This document shows, piece after piece, positions 1 to 5,333 of a stretch of DNA of 5,333 nucleotides. A model generated the notes under the pieces. That model saw only the letters and a list, made by a program, of their open reading frames with translations, was not told the DNA's origin and searched no databases. The position numbers were made by a program, and so were the translations under genes. The DNA is taken from the NCBI GenBank assembly GCA_020439485.1, contig JAGQSP010000446.1:1-5333 (forward strand), in the 5' to 3' direction. Positions within the stretch are counted from its first letter, which is position 1, and each line of letters begins with the position of its first letter. This DNA comes from Acidimicrobiales bacterium (GTDB lineage: Bacteria > Actinomycetota > Acidimicrobiia > Acidimicrobiales > Poriferisodalaceae).

Positions 1-474
1 CAACAGATGCCAGTTGGTCGACTGGGTCGCCGACGCCAACGCAACAGCGAACTCGTCGAGGTCACCCGACTGGAGTGGCGGAACCAACGGCTGGTCCAAC
101 GCAGGCAGAGCGGTATCGAGTTCGCCCAACCATGCAACCGAGATCTGGCCGCACCGCCTGACCAGGATGGGTGTAGCGCTGCCGGGGAGTTCGACGACGC
201 CACGCTCGAGGTCGAGGACCTCATCCGGAATCCACGAGTAGTCGTCGGGTCCGACGATCAGCCGGCGCTGAAGGGCTGTCGACTGGTAGATCGGCTTCGA
301 GTCTCGAACAACGACGTAGATCCAGCGCCTGTCCATCGACCGCAACACCGAGTCGAGGCACCCCGCCATGCGGATGCGTGCGGTTGCATCGACGCCGCGC
401 GATCGCCAGTCGACGGCGTCGGTTCGAGCCAAGTCTGGGTTGAGGTTGAGGCGGGGCCTTCTCGGTGCGGTCAT
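1..474 (-). CDS. Unrecognised protein, C-terminus cut off by the window edge
   Basis: An open frame of 158 codons runs from an ATG at 474 down to base 1 with no stop, so the C-terminus lies outside the window. The product starts MTAPRRPRLNLNPDLARTD. I do not recognise the family. Visible features are a basic, proline-rich N-terminus, a probable beta strand (RRWIYVVVRD, residues 50-59), an aromatic stretch PDDYSWIPDE (76-85) and two cysteines (C39, C108). There is no signal peptide or membrane segment. The ATG overlaps the stop of the upstream nucleotidylyltransferase gene as ATGA, and a GAGG lies 7 nt before it, which together fix the start and suggest translational coupling. Its role is presumably linked to the two enzymes encoded upstream; that is inference from position only. 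The opposite-strand frame here has no recognisable protein features. Confidence 0.75.
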   Translation of the reverse strand, partial: MTAPRRPRLNLNPDLARTDAVDWRSRGVDATARIRMAGCLDSVLRSMDRRWIYVVVRDSKPIYQSTALQRRLIVGPDDYSWIPDEVLDLERGVVELPGSATPILVRRCGQISVAWLGELDTALPALDQPLVPPLQSGDLDEFAVALASATQSTNWHLL

Positions 475-485
475 CGATGGTCCTC
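471..485 (-). promoter_or_regulatory. Translational coupling site: GAGG plus ATGA start/stop overlap
   Basis: On the minus strand GAGG (485-482) is followed by 7 nt and then ATGA. The ATG (474-472) opens the unrecognised gene and the TGA (473-471) closes the nucleotidylyltransferase gene. The arrangement suggests terminating ribosomes restart directly on the next gene, and it is the reason the start at 474 was chosen. Confidence 0.7.
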
Positions 486-1055
486 GGCGAGATATGCCTC
501 GTAGCGGTCTGGGTCGGTCCAAGCACCTGTGCGGTCGGCGAAGCGCCGGGCCACCTCGTGCATCCACGAGGTGTTGCCGTTGCGTGCCCCGGTGGACGAC
601 ACGTCGCCCAGGTGTTTGGCGACATCGAGTTCGAGTTCGGGTGGGGTATGTGCAGGCGGTCGGGGTGCTACAGCCACTTCTGGCAGCCTGCCCAGCGCAG
701 CGTCTCGTCGGGCGGCATCGTCGGCGTAGAACGACAGCTCGTGGATCTGGTGCCACTTGTCTGCGCCCATCACCAGCAGGTCGTAACCCTCGGCGATGTC
801 GGCCAGCAACCGGTCGCTGGTGATGATGAGATCGAGCCAGTCGTATTGTGCGACGACTTCGGCAAGCACCTGAACCCGGTGCTCGAAGGTAGGGCGCTCG
901 ACCGTGTCTTTACCCAGCGGGGTCCGCGAAATCGCCAGGTGCAGCCGATCGAGGTTGCGATCTTCTCTGGCGGCCTCGGCGATAGCCAGGTGAGCCACTG
1001 TGAACGGGTTGAACGAGCCTGGGTAGACGCCGACGCGCATGGTGGTGCTCGTCAT
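471..1055 (-). CDS. NadD-like nucleotidylyltransferase (HxGH superfamily)
   Basis: A 194-residue cytosolic protein of the cytidylyltransferase/NadD fold. The family transfers AMP or CMP from a nucleoside triphosphate to a phosphorylated acceptor; NadD itself adenylylates nicotinate mononucleotide in NAD synthesis. The N-terminal strand and nucleotide loop read MRVGVYPGSFNPFTVAHLAI (residues 6-25), with TVAH (19-22) in place of the usual T/H-x-G-H, so the glycine is alanine. LLVMGADKWHQI (93-104) resembles the NadD 'GaD..' substrate segment, VAPRP lies near 129-133, and VSSTGAR (152-158) matches the C-terminal ISSTxxR triphosphate-binding signature. The length is normal for NadD. I chose the ATG at 1055 because it lies 1 nt after the dehydrogenase stop with a GAGG 12 nt upstream; an ATG at 1040 (189 aa) is the alternative and has no visible SD. 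Substrate is uncertain, and a canonical nadD may exist elsewhere in the genome. Confidence 0.85.
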   Translation of the reverse strand: MTSTTMRVGVYPGSFNPFTVAHLAIAEAAREDRNLDRLHLAISRTPLGKDTVERPTFEHRVQVLAEVVAQYDWLDLIITSDRLLADIAEGYDLLVMGADKWHQIHELSFYADDAARRDAALGRLPEVAVAPRPPAHTPPELELDVAKHLGDVSSTGARNGNTSWMHEVARRFADRTGAWTDPDRYEAYLAEDHR

Positions 1056-1056
1056 C

Positions 1057-1998
1057 TCAGTAGCCCGCCTCGACATCGACCAGGCCCAGCAGATGACCCA
1101 GGTCTGCGGGGGCGTCATCGGCGCAGAACAGTGCGACGTTGCGCCTGACCCGATCGGCCAGCAGCGGCAGACCCATCTCGGGTGTGTTGCCTACGTGGGG
1201 TGTGATGAGGCAGCGGGGCTCGGTCCACAGAGGATGTCCCTCGGGCAGCGGCTCTGGGTCGGTGACGTCGATCGCTGCGCCACCGATAGAGCCGTTGGCC
1301 AGTGCTTCGACCAGATCGTCGGTAACCACATGAGCGCCACGCCCGACGTTGACCAACCACGCGTGCGACGGCAGTGCGTTGAACACGTCGCGATCGATGA
1401 GGCCGCGGGTCTCGTCGGTGAGGGCCCAGGCCACGACCAACAGGTCGGTTTCGGGCAGTACACCTGCGAGGTCCGCGGTGGCGATGGTGCGGTCGGCCGA
1501 CGGGTGGCGTTCGGCGCTGCGGCGCACGACCGTGGTTTGGCAGTCGAAGGGTGCCAACAGGTCGAGGAGTTCGTCTGTGATGCCACCTGCGCCGAGGATG
1601 GTGACCCTGGCGCCCAGCAAGTTGGTGCCAATGGGTCTGGACCAAGAGCTGGCCCTGGCGTATTGGTGCAGGTTTCGAAAGCCTGCCAGCGCGCAGGCCA
1701 ACACGTGCTCGGCGACTGGCCTGGCGTAGACGCCCTTGCCGCAAGTCCACACCAAGCGTGGATCGAGATGTTGGACGAACGTCTCGATGCCGGCATAGGG
1801 CAACTGGACCCAGCGAACGTTGTGTGCCTGTTGGATTATCGACGGGAAGGTGTCGGCCGCAGCAGGGTCGGCGAATATGAGCGCCTCGGCCTCGGCCAGG
1901 TCGCTGACCCGAGCCCCGGCGCGCTCGACCGCCTCGGCCAGTGCCTGGTGCATGGCGGGGCGAGTGTTCGGTGCGACTGCGATGGGTCTTTGTGGCAT
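1057..1998 (-). CDS. D-isomer-specific 2-hydroxyacid dehydrogenase
   Basis: A 313-residue cytosolic NAD(P)-dependent oxidoreductase of the D-2-hydroxyacid dehydrogenase family, interconverting a 2-oxoacid and a D-2-hydroxyacid. The catalytic triad is visible: Arg220 in LVNVGRGAHVV, Glu249 in DVTDPEPLP and His268 in ITPHVGNT. The Rossmann loop is GAGGIT (136-141); the third glycine of GxGxxG is Thr141. At the end of the next strand VVRRS carries arginines (159-160) where NAD-specific members have aspartate, which suggests NADP(H), as in glyoxylate/hydroxypyruvate reductases. The ATG at 1998 begins MPQRPIAVAP, the first strand of the family fold. The frame stays open upstream to 2145, but that would overlap the divergent lipoprotein gene and adds no family sequence. 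No strong SD is seen. It is the first gene of the leftward unit, 1 nt from the next. The substrate cannot be told from sequence. Confidence 0.93.
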   Translation of the reverse strand: MPQRPIAVAPNTRPAMHQALAEAVERAGARVSDLAEAEALIFADPAAADTFPSIIQQAHNVRWVQLPYAGIETFVQHLDPRLVWTCGKGVYARPVAEHVLACALAGFRNLHQYARASSWSRPIGTNLLGARVTILGAGGITDELLDLLAPFDCQTTVVRRSAERHPSADRTIATADLAGVLPETDLLVVAWALTDETRGLIDRDVFNALPSHAWLVNVGRGAHVVTDDLVEALANGSIGGAAIDVTDPEPLPEGHPLWTEPRCLITPHVGNTPEMGLPLLADRVRRNVALFCADDAPADLGHLLGLVDVEAGY

Positions 1999-2100
1999 TT
2001 GGTATCTGCCGGCTTGCTTGCTGGCGCCCAGGTCTGCTTGCCGGCTCCGTCTAGTGTGCCCAGAATCGAGAATGATCGCCCAGGCACGTTGGTTTTGGAA
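1999..2100. promoter_or_regulatory. Divergent intergenic region, promoters expected but not resolved
   Basis: This 102-nt gap separates the leftward dehydrogenase unit from the rightward lipoprotein gene, so both promoters probably lie here. On the plus strand TAGTGT (2052-2057) fits the actinobacterial -10 pattern TANNNT and would give a leader of roughly 35-40 nt, but no convincing -35 accompanies it. On the minus strand I see no clear box. Repeated GCCGGC and TTGC words (2009-2044) look like GC-rich noise rather than an operator. Confidence 0.3.
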
Positions 2101-3144
2101 GTGTGTCAGAACACAGTTAAGCCCCCCGTAAGACGCACAACCCACATCGCTGTGGCGCTGGCGCTGTGGGTGATCGCATCGTGCTCGGGGGCATCGACTC
2201 CGACTTCGGACGGTGATGAAACGACGTCGACCACCGACGATCCCGCCCAGGTGGCAGAGCTGGTCGACGCGATGGCCACGGTGTTCGAGACCGACGGCGT
2301 TCTGCCCATAGACGCTGCCGTGGCCCGCTGCATCGCGGCGGGCACGGTCGATGTAGTGGGCGTGGGCCCTCTGGCCGAAGCCGGGGTGACCGCCGCGGAC
2401 CCTGACGGCCCCGACAACGACCCCTATGCCCGGCTGTCGCGAGAACAGATCGACTGGGTGGTGGCGGTTTGGTCCGGCTGCACAGATGTAGCCGAACTGG
2501 TTCAGCGAGCCTTGCTGGCCGGAGGCCCCGCCGACATCGACCCCGCCATAACAGACTGCCTCGGCTTCGGGCTATCGGGCGGGTTGGCCGAGGCGTTCCT
2601 GGCTGACGCCCTGGCCGACGAAACCGCCCCCGGCGGTGCCATGTCAGACGTTCTGCGCCTGGTCGACGGATGCAGCATCGGTGCGGCTCGGGCCGAGCTA
2701 GAGGGTGTTCAACCCGGCCTGTGGCCGTGGCTCACGGTGTCGCTGCCCGGCTACGAGTCGACCCTGCTGACCGATGAAGCCACCGCTGGGCTGGGGGTAG
2801 AGGGGGCGCTGGCCGGGGGTTCCGGCGTGTACCTGGAAGCTCTCGAGGTGTCAGACGCCGACGGTCAGTTCGCTGCGGTGTTGGTGGTTGCGGGAATCGA
2901 CGAGACTCTGTCGGGTGGCATCGACACCGACATCTACGCGGCCAACATCATCGGTTCTGCGGGCGACTCTGAGGTGTTCCCGATAGAGCTGCCGGGCGGA
3001 GCCAACGTGGTGGGCTGGGAAGACGTCGACAACGAGGTCGTCTATCTGGTGTGGACCGGCAGGCGAGTGGTGGTGTTTGCCACAGGACCCATCGCCACCG
3101 CCGACGTGCTGTCGTTGTACGCGGAACTGGTGCCGGCGCCGTGA
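2101..3144 (+). CDS. Predicted lipoprotein with duplicated Cys-paired module
   Basis: A 347-residue predicted exported lipoprotein of unknown function. From the GTG at 2101 the N-terminus has a basic stretch (K7, R11, R12), a hydrophobic core (IAVALALWVIAS, 16-27) and a lipobox IASC, with Cys28 the expected lipidated residue. A Ser/Thr/Asp-rich linker follows (29-50). Residues about 66-128 and 142-192 look like two copies of one helical module, each opening with IDxA(V/I)xxC and closing with GC (C77/C127 and C153/C191). The remainder (about 205-347) is probably beta-rich and is unrecognised. The same frame is open much further upstream, but that part lies antisense to the dehydrogenase and has no plausible domain. 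GTG 2101 is preferred because it gives a normal signal peptide; GGAA sits directly against it, so no well-spaced SD supports it, and TTG 2095 is an alternative. Likely anchored to the outer face of the cytoplasmic membrane. Confidence 0.82.
   Translation: MCQNTVKPPVRRTTHIAVALALWVIASCSGASTPTSDGDETTSTTDDPAQVAELVDAMATVFETDGVLPIDAAVARCIAAGTVDVVGVGPLAEAGVTAADPDGPDNDPYARLSREQIDWVVAVWSGCTDVAELVQRALLAGGPADIDPAITDCLGFGLSGGLAEAFLADALADETAPGGAMSDVLRLVDGCSIGAARAELEGVQPGLWPWLTVSLPGYESTLLTDEATAGLGVEGALAGGSGVYLEALEVSDADGQFAAVLVVAGIDETLSGGIDTDIYAANIIGSAGDSEVFPIELPGGANVVGWEDVDNEVVYLVWTGRRVVVFATGPIATADVLSLYAELVPAP
2296..2676 (+). repeat. Degenerate internal protein repeat, two copies
   Basis: Inside the lipoprotein, residues 66-128 (2296-2484) and 142-192 (2524-2676) share an order of features: an acidic start, IDAAVARC versus IDPAITDC, a glycine-rich turn, a leucine/alanine helix, then a hydrophobic helix ending WSGC or VDGC. 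The spacing between cysteines is 50 and 38 residues. Similarity is at the protein level only; the DNA copies are not obviously alike. Each pair may form a disulphide outside the cell (inference). Confidence 0.45.
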
Positions 3145-3153
3145 CCGGATGGA

Positions 3154-3858
3154 TCAGAGGTCGCGCAGTCGCCGGGTGAGATGGGGGTTGGCACCCAGCG
3201 CGGTGGTGACCTCGTGACTCAGCCCGTGGGCGAGGTTGTCCCAGGTGCGGTCGATCAACTCGGCAAGCACCTGGTGGCCGGTGCTGACACCGATCAGTCT
3301 GGCGTCGGCGTAGGTGCGCTCGGCCAGGCGGGTGAGGCCGACCAGAGCCGACGCGAGGCCCAGATCCAGCGGGGCGGCACCCGCAGCACGTGCAGCCTTG
3401 ACCCGGTCGGCGGTGTCGTTGATGTTGTACGCGACGAGCGTGTCGATGCGGGCGTCGTAAACGGCCCTGGGGTGTCCGCCACGCTTGATCGACAGGGCCA
3501 GTGCAGCCGATCTGGCCGCCTCGCGGGTCAGGCGCACGATCTGCACACGGATTCCCGCGAACCAAGCGTCTCTGCGGGTTTGGAACTCGGGCGGGGTTGG
3601 TGGGACGTGGCTGTTGTCGATGGTGAGCCGGCTCTCGACTGTTAGATCGATGAGGGTGCGATCGTACGCTGCGCGCCTGGACGGGTCGGAAAGCACCTTC
3701 CATGCCTCGTTGACCCCTGCCATGACACCGGGATCGATGTTCGAGTTGGCGTCGGGGTGATAGCGCTTGGCCAGCTCGCGATAGGCGCTGCGAAGGGTGC
3801 TGGCGTCGGCGTCGGGCGTGCACCCGAGGCGGTCGTAGAGGGTGGAGACGCCGGACAC
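3154..3858 (-). CDS. J-domain (DnaJ-like) protein with unknown C-terminal region
   Basis: A 234-residue predicted cytosolic protein. Residues about 6-67 form a J domain: LYDRLGCTPDADASTLRSAY (helices I-II), KRYHPDANS with the HPD motif at 34-36 that activates the ATPase of DnaK/Hsp70, and helices III-IV ending VLSDPSRRAAYDR. The glycine/phenylalanine region, zinc-finger cysteines and substrate-binding beta domains of true DnaJ are absent, so this is a class III J protein rather than the general chaperone. The rest (about 90-234) is alanine- and leucine-rich and predicted helical, with no membrane segment, and I do not recognise it; it may select the client. The start is GTG at 3858, the only start that keeps the J domain intact. 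No SD is present, but a -10-like box lies 7 nt upstream, suggesting a leaderless mRNA. It converges on the lipoprotein gene with a 9-nt gap. Confidence 0.9.
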   Translation of the reverse strand: MSGVSTLYDRLGCTPDADASTLRSAYRELAKRYHPDANSNIDPGVMAGVNEAWKVLSDPSRRAAYDRTLIDLTVESRLTIDNSHVPPTPPEFQTRRDAWFAGIRVQIVRLTREAARSAALALSIKRGGHPRAVYDARIDTLVAYNINDTADRVKAARAAGAAPLDLGLASALVGLTRLAERTYADARLIGVSTGHQVLAELIDRTWDNLAHGLSHEVTTALGANPHLTRRLRDL

Positions 3859-3865
3859 GCAGGCC

Positions 3866-3871
3866 AGCGTA
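3866..3871 (-). promoter_or_regulatory. Candidate -10 box for a leaderless J-domain transcript
   Basis: On the minus strand TACGCT (3871-3866) matches the actinobacterial -10 pattern TANNNT, and 7 nt (3865-3859) separate it from the GTG start. That is the distance expected if transcription begins at the start codon. Absence of an SD supports the idea. The -35 region is poor (TTCATC about 16 nt upstream), so this is inference from spacing. Confidence 0.4.
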
Positions 3872-3912
3872 GCGACGCGCGGCCCTCGATGAAGAACACA
3901 TGAAGCCCGACC

Positions 3913-3932
3913 TCACGATCACATCATCGTGA
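3913..3932. promoter_or_regulatory. Perfect 7-bp inverted repeat, candidate operator
   Basis: TCACGAT, 6 nt, then ATCGTGA forms an exact dyad 18 nt before the ATG of the DUF1800 gene. Size and symmetry suit a dimeric helix-turn-helix repressor. It sits in a 92-nt gap between divergent genes and could control either, more likely the DUF1800 unit because it is nearer. A small RNA hairpin in the leader is the other reading. There is no T-run, so it is not an intrinsic terminator. Confidence 0.45.
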
Positions 3933-3950
3933 CCCGTCAAAGTCGCTGAC

Positions 3951-5318
3951 ATGAGCGAAGTCGAGGCCACACCACGCAACGTCGCCCACCTGTTCAGGCG
4001 GGCGGCCTGGGGAGCGACACCCGAACAGATCTCGGCGTGGGCCGACGGAGGCGACATCGAGAACCTGGTGCGCGCCCTGCTGGACTGGAACGCGGCACCG
4101 CCCGCGGGCTCGCCCGATCGACGTACCCAGGGCGACTCGGTAATCCTCGATCACGAGTTCCATCTGTGGTGGTGGCATCTGGCCGTCACCTCGCCGACAC
4201 CGGCCATAGAGAGGCTGGCGTGGTTCTGGCACGGCCATTTCGCCACCTCGCTGCGCAAGGTCGAATGGGCCGACCTGATGCACCAGCACATGGTGATGCT
4301 GCGCCGTCACAGCCTGGGCGGCATCGACGAGATCCTGAGCGCCGTCACCCACGACCCAGCGATGAACATCTGGCTCGACCTGCACCTGAGCGAGGTCGGG
4401 GCACCCAACGAGAACTATGCCAGGGAGCTTCTGGAGCTGTTCTCGATGGGAGCAGGCAACGGCTATGGCCAGCTCGATGTAGCCCAAGCGGCAAGGGCCC
4501 TGACCGGCTATGCGCTGCGATACGAAGAGCAGTGGCGGCCGATGGGCACCCAGCTGTTGCCCGAGCTGCACGACTTCGGACGAAAGACCTTCCTGGGTGT
4601 GACCGGCGATCTGTCGGCCGACGACCTCATCGCGACGATAACGGCCAGGCCCGAGTGCCCCGAGTTCATCGCGACCCGGCTGTGGACGCGATATGCGGGG
4701 ACGCAGCCCACCCCCCAGACCCTGGCGCCGATCGCCTCGGCGCTTGCAGGCCCCGACGGATCGATTCACGACGGGTTGGTGACGCTGTTGACCAGCCCCG
4801 AGTTCTATTCGAACGAAGTGATGACCGGTCTGGTGACCCAGCCGGTCGAGATACTGGTGCGAACCGCGCGCAACTTCGAGATAGAGATGCTCGACCCCAA
4901 CGGCCGGGCGTTCGACTATGGCGACGACGGCGATCTCGAGAACCCCGAGGTCTGGGATTCGCTGGCCATCAGCTGGTGGGCCGAGCGGATGGGCCAGGAG
5001 CCCGCCTACCCGCCCAACGTCGGCGGCTGGGCCCACAACGAACCGTGGCTCGACGCCAACAGGTCGGCAGCCAGGTTGGTGGTGGGGCGCGAAATCGGCT
5101 GGCACATCGTCGAATCGGAAAGCCGTATAGCCCAACGGCTGGCCGCTCATACGTCGCCAAAGAGGCTGGCCGAGGCGGTGCTGCGTCAGTTCGGCCTGGT
5201 CGAGTGGTCCGAAGACACCGTAGATGCCGTGGCCACAGCCGCCGCCGCCGACGGCTGGATCGCCGTCGAACACGCAATAGCCGCAGCTTTCGTCAGCCCG
5301 GAGGTAGTACTGGCATGA
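3951..5318 (+). CDS. DUF1800 family protein
   Basis: A complete 455-residue member of the DUF1800 family, whose biochemical function is not established. Family landmarks appear in order: HLFRRAAWGATPEQI (13-27), RLAWFWHGHFATSLRKV (88-104), NENYARELLELFSMG (153-167), AARALTGY (180-187), HDFGRKTFLG (207-216), ATRLWTRYAG (241-250), LLTSPEFYS (279-287), QPVEILVRTAR (297-307) and GQEPAYPPNVGGWAHNEPWL (348-367). Length is in the usual range. The conserved His, Glu, Asn and Trp residues suggest a binding or catalytic role, but none is proven. No signal peptide is visible, so this copy looks cytosolic unless exported with a partner. An acidic stretch (315-333) interrupts the C-terminal half and may be lineage-specific. 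The ATG at 3951 has no clear SD; the family motif begins 12 residues in, so no upstream start is needed. It overlaps the next gene by ATGA. Confidence 0.93.
   Translation: MSEVEATPRNVAHLFRRAAWGATPEQISAWADGGDIENLVRALLDWNAAPPAGSPDRRTQGDSVILDHEFHLWWWHLAVTSPTPAIERLAWFWHGHFATSLRKVEWADLMHQHMVMLRRHSLGGIDEILSAVTHDPAMNIWLDLHLSEVGAPNENYARELLELFSMGAGNGYGQLDVAQAARALTGYALRYEEQWRPMGTQLLPELHDFGRKTFLGVTGDLSADDLIATITARPECPEFIATRLWTRYAGTQPTPQTLAPIASALAGPDGSIHDGLVTLLTSPEFYSNEVMTGLVTQPVEILVRTARNFEIEMLDPNGRAFDYGDDGDLENPEVWDSLAISWWAERMGQEPAYPPNVGGWAHNEPWLDANRSAARLVVGREIGWHIVESESRIAQRLAAHTSPKRLAEAVLRQFGLVEWSEDTVDAVATAAAADGWIAVEHAIAAAFVSPEVVLA
5300..5305 (+). promoter_or_regulatory. Strong Shine-Dalgarno for the gene at the right edge
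   Basis: GGAGGT lies inside the last codons of the DUF1800 gene, 9 nt before the ATG at 5315. It is the best ribosome-binding site in the window and confirms that start despite only 19 nt of the gene being visible. Confidence 0.7.
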
Positions 5319-5333
5319 ACCGATTCGATACCA
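5315..5333 (+). CDS. Start of the next gene (probably DUF1501), cut off by the window edge
   Basis: Only six codons are visible, reading MNRFDT. The ATG overlaps the DUF1800 stop as ATGA and is preceded by a well-placed GGAGGT, so the two genes are likely translated from one mRNA. DUF1800 genes are commonly followed by a DUF1501 gene, so that is the expected product; nothing in the visible residues can confirm it. Confidence 0.5.

Noticed and set aside
7..504. Plus-strand open frame of 165 residues at the left edge
   Set aside because: The minus-strand frame from 474 has a coupled ATGA start, an SD and balanced composition, whereas the plus translation is arginine-rich and unstructured.
2009..2044. 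GCCGGC/TTGC repeats in the intergenic region as an operator
   Set aside because: The copies do not form a consistent direct or inverted repeat; they are explained by GC-rich composition.
1039..2100. Long open plus-strand frame continuous with the lipoprotein, suggesting a 701-residue protein
   Set aside because: This part lies opposite the dehydrogenase, whose catalytic motifs are unmistakable. The plus translation has no recognisable domain, and a normal lipoprotein signal peptide begins only at 2101.
1999..2145. N-terminal extension of the dehydrogenase to 2145
   Set aside because: It would run over the start of the divergent lipoprotein gene, and the added residues do not resemble the family. 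The fold begins at MPQRPIAVAP.
3128..3150. GC-rich near-palindrome around GGTGCCGGCGCC as a terminator
   Set aside because: The symmetry is short and imperfect, lies inside the final codons, and no T-run follows.
2948..4057. 369-residue open frame on the minus strand
   Set aside because: It overlaps the J-domain gene in another frame and is arginine/proline-rich and low in complexity. The J-domain frame explains the region.
3924..5273. 449-residue open frame on the minus strand
   Set aside because: Antisense to the DUF1800 gene, rich in Gly, Arg and Gln without conserved motifs; a high-GC codon-position shadow.

Overview
The window is high-GC bacterial chromosome with densely packed genes, short gaps, ATGA start/stop overlaps, GTG starts and few Shine-Dalgarno motifs. 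This fits an actinobacterium, perhaps an Acidimicrobiia-type lineage. The assignment rests on style and gene content only; there is no rRNA or other marker here. I see no mobile element, CRISPR array, tRNA or rRNA.

Layout. (1) Positions 1-1998, minus strand: an apparent three-gene unit read leftwards. It holds a D-isomer-specific 2-hydroxyacid dehydrogenase (1057-1998), a NadD-like nucleotidylyltransferase (471-1055) and an unrecognised protein that runs off the left edge (1-474). The spacings are 1 nt and a 4-nt ATGA overlap, so the genes are probably co-transcribed and translationally coupled. (2) Positions 1999-2100: a short divergent intergenic region. (3) Positions 2101-3144, plus strand: a predicted lipoprotein with a GTG start, a clear lipobox and what looks like a duplicated cysteine-paired module. 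(4) Positions 3154-3858, minus strand: a J-domain protein with an unrecognised helical C-terminal region, convergent with the lipoprotein gene across only 9 nt. (5) Positions 3859-3950: a second divergent intergenic region. It has a candidate leaderless -10 box for the J-domain gene and a perfect 7-bp inverted repeat upstream of the next gene. (6) Positions 3951-5318, plus strand: a complete DUF1800 protein. It overlaps by ATGA the first codons of a further gene (5315 to the right edge), which by family habit is expected to be DUF1501.

Two units look functional. One pairs a possibly NADP(H)-preferring dehydrogenase with an enzyme of the NAD-synthesis nucleotidyltransferase family and an unknown protein. 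The other is a DUF1800/DUF1501-type pair, widespread in bacteria but poorly understood. I found no strong evidence of a wholly new system. The most open questions are the unknown protein at the left edge, the repeat in the lipoprotein, the C-terminal region of the J-domain protein and the operator-like palindrome before the DUF1800 gene.
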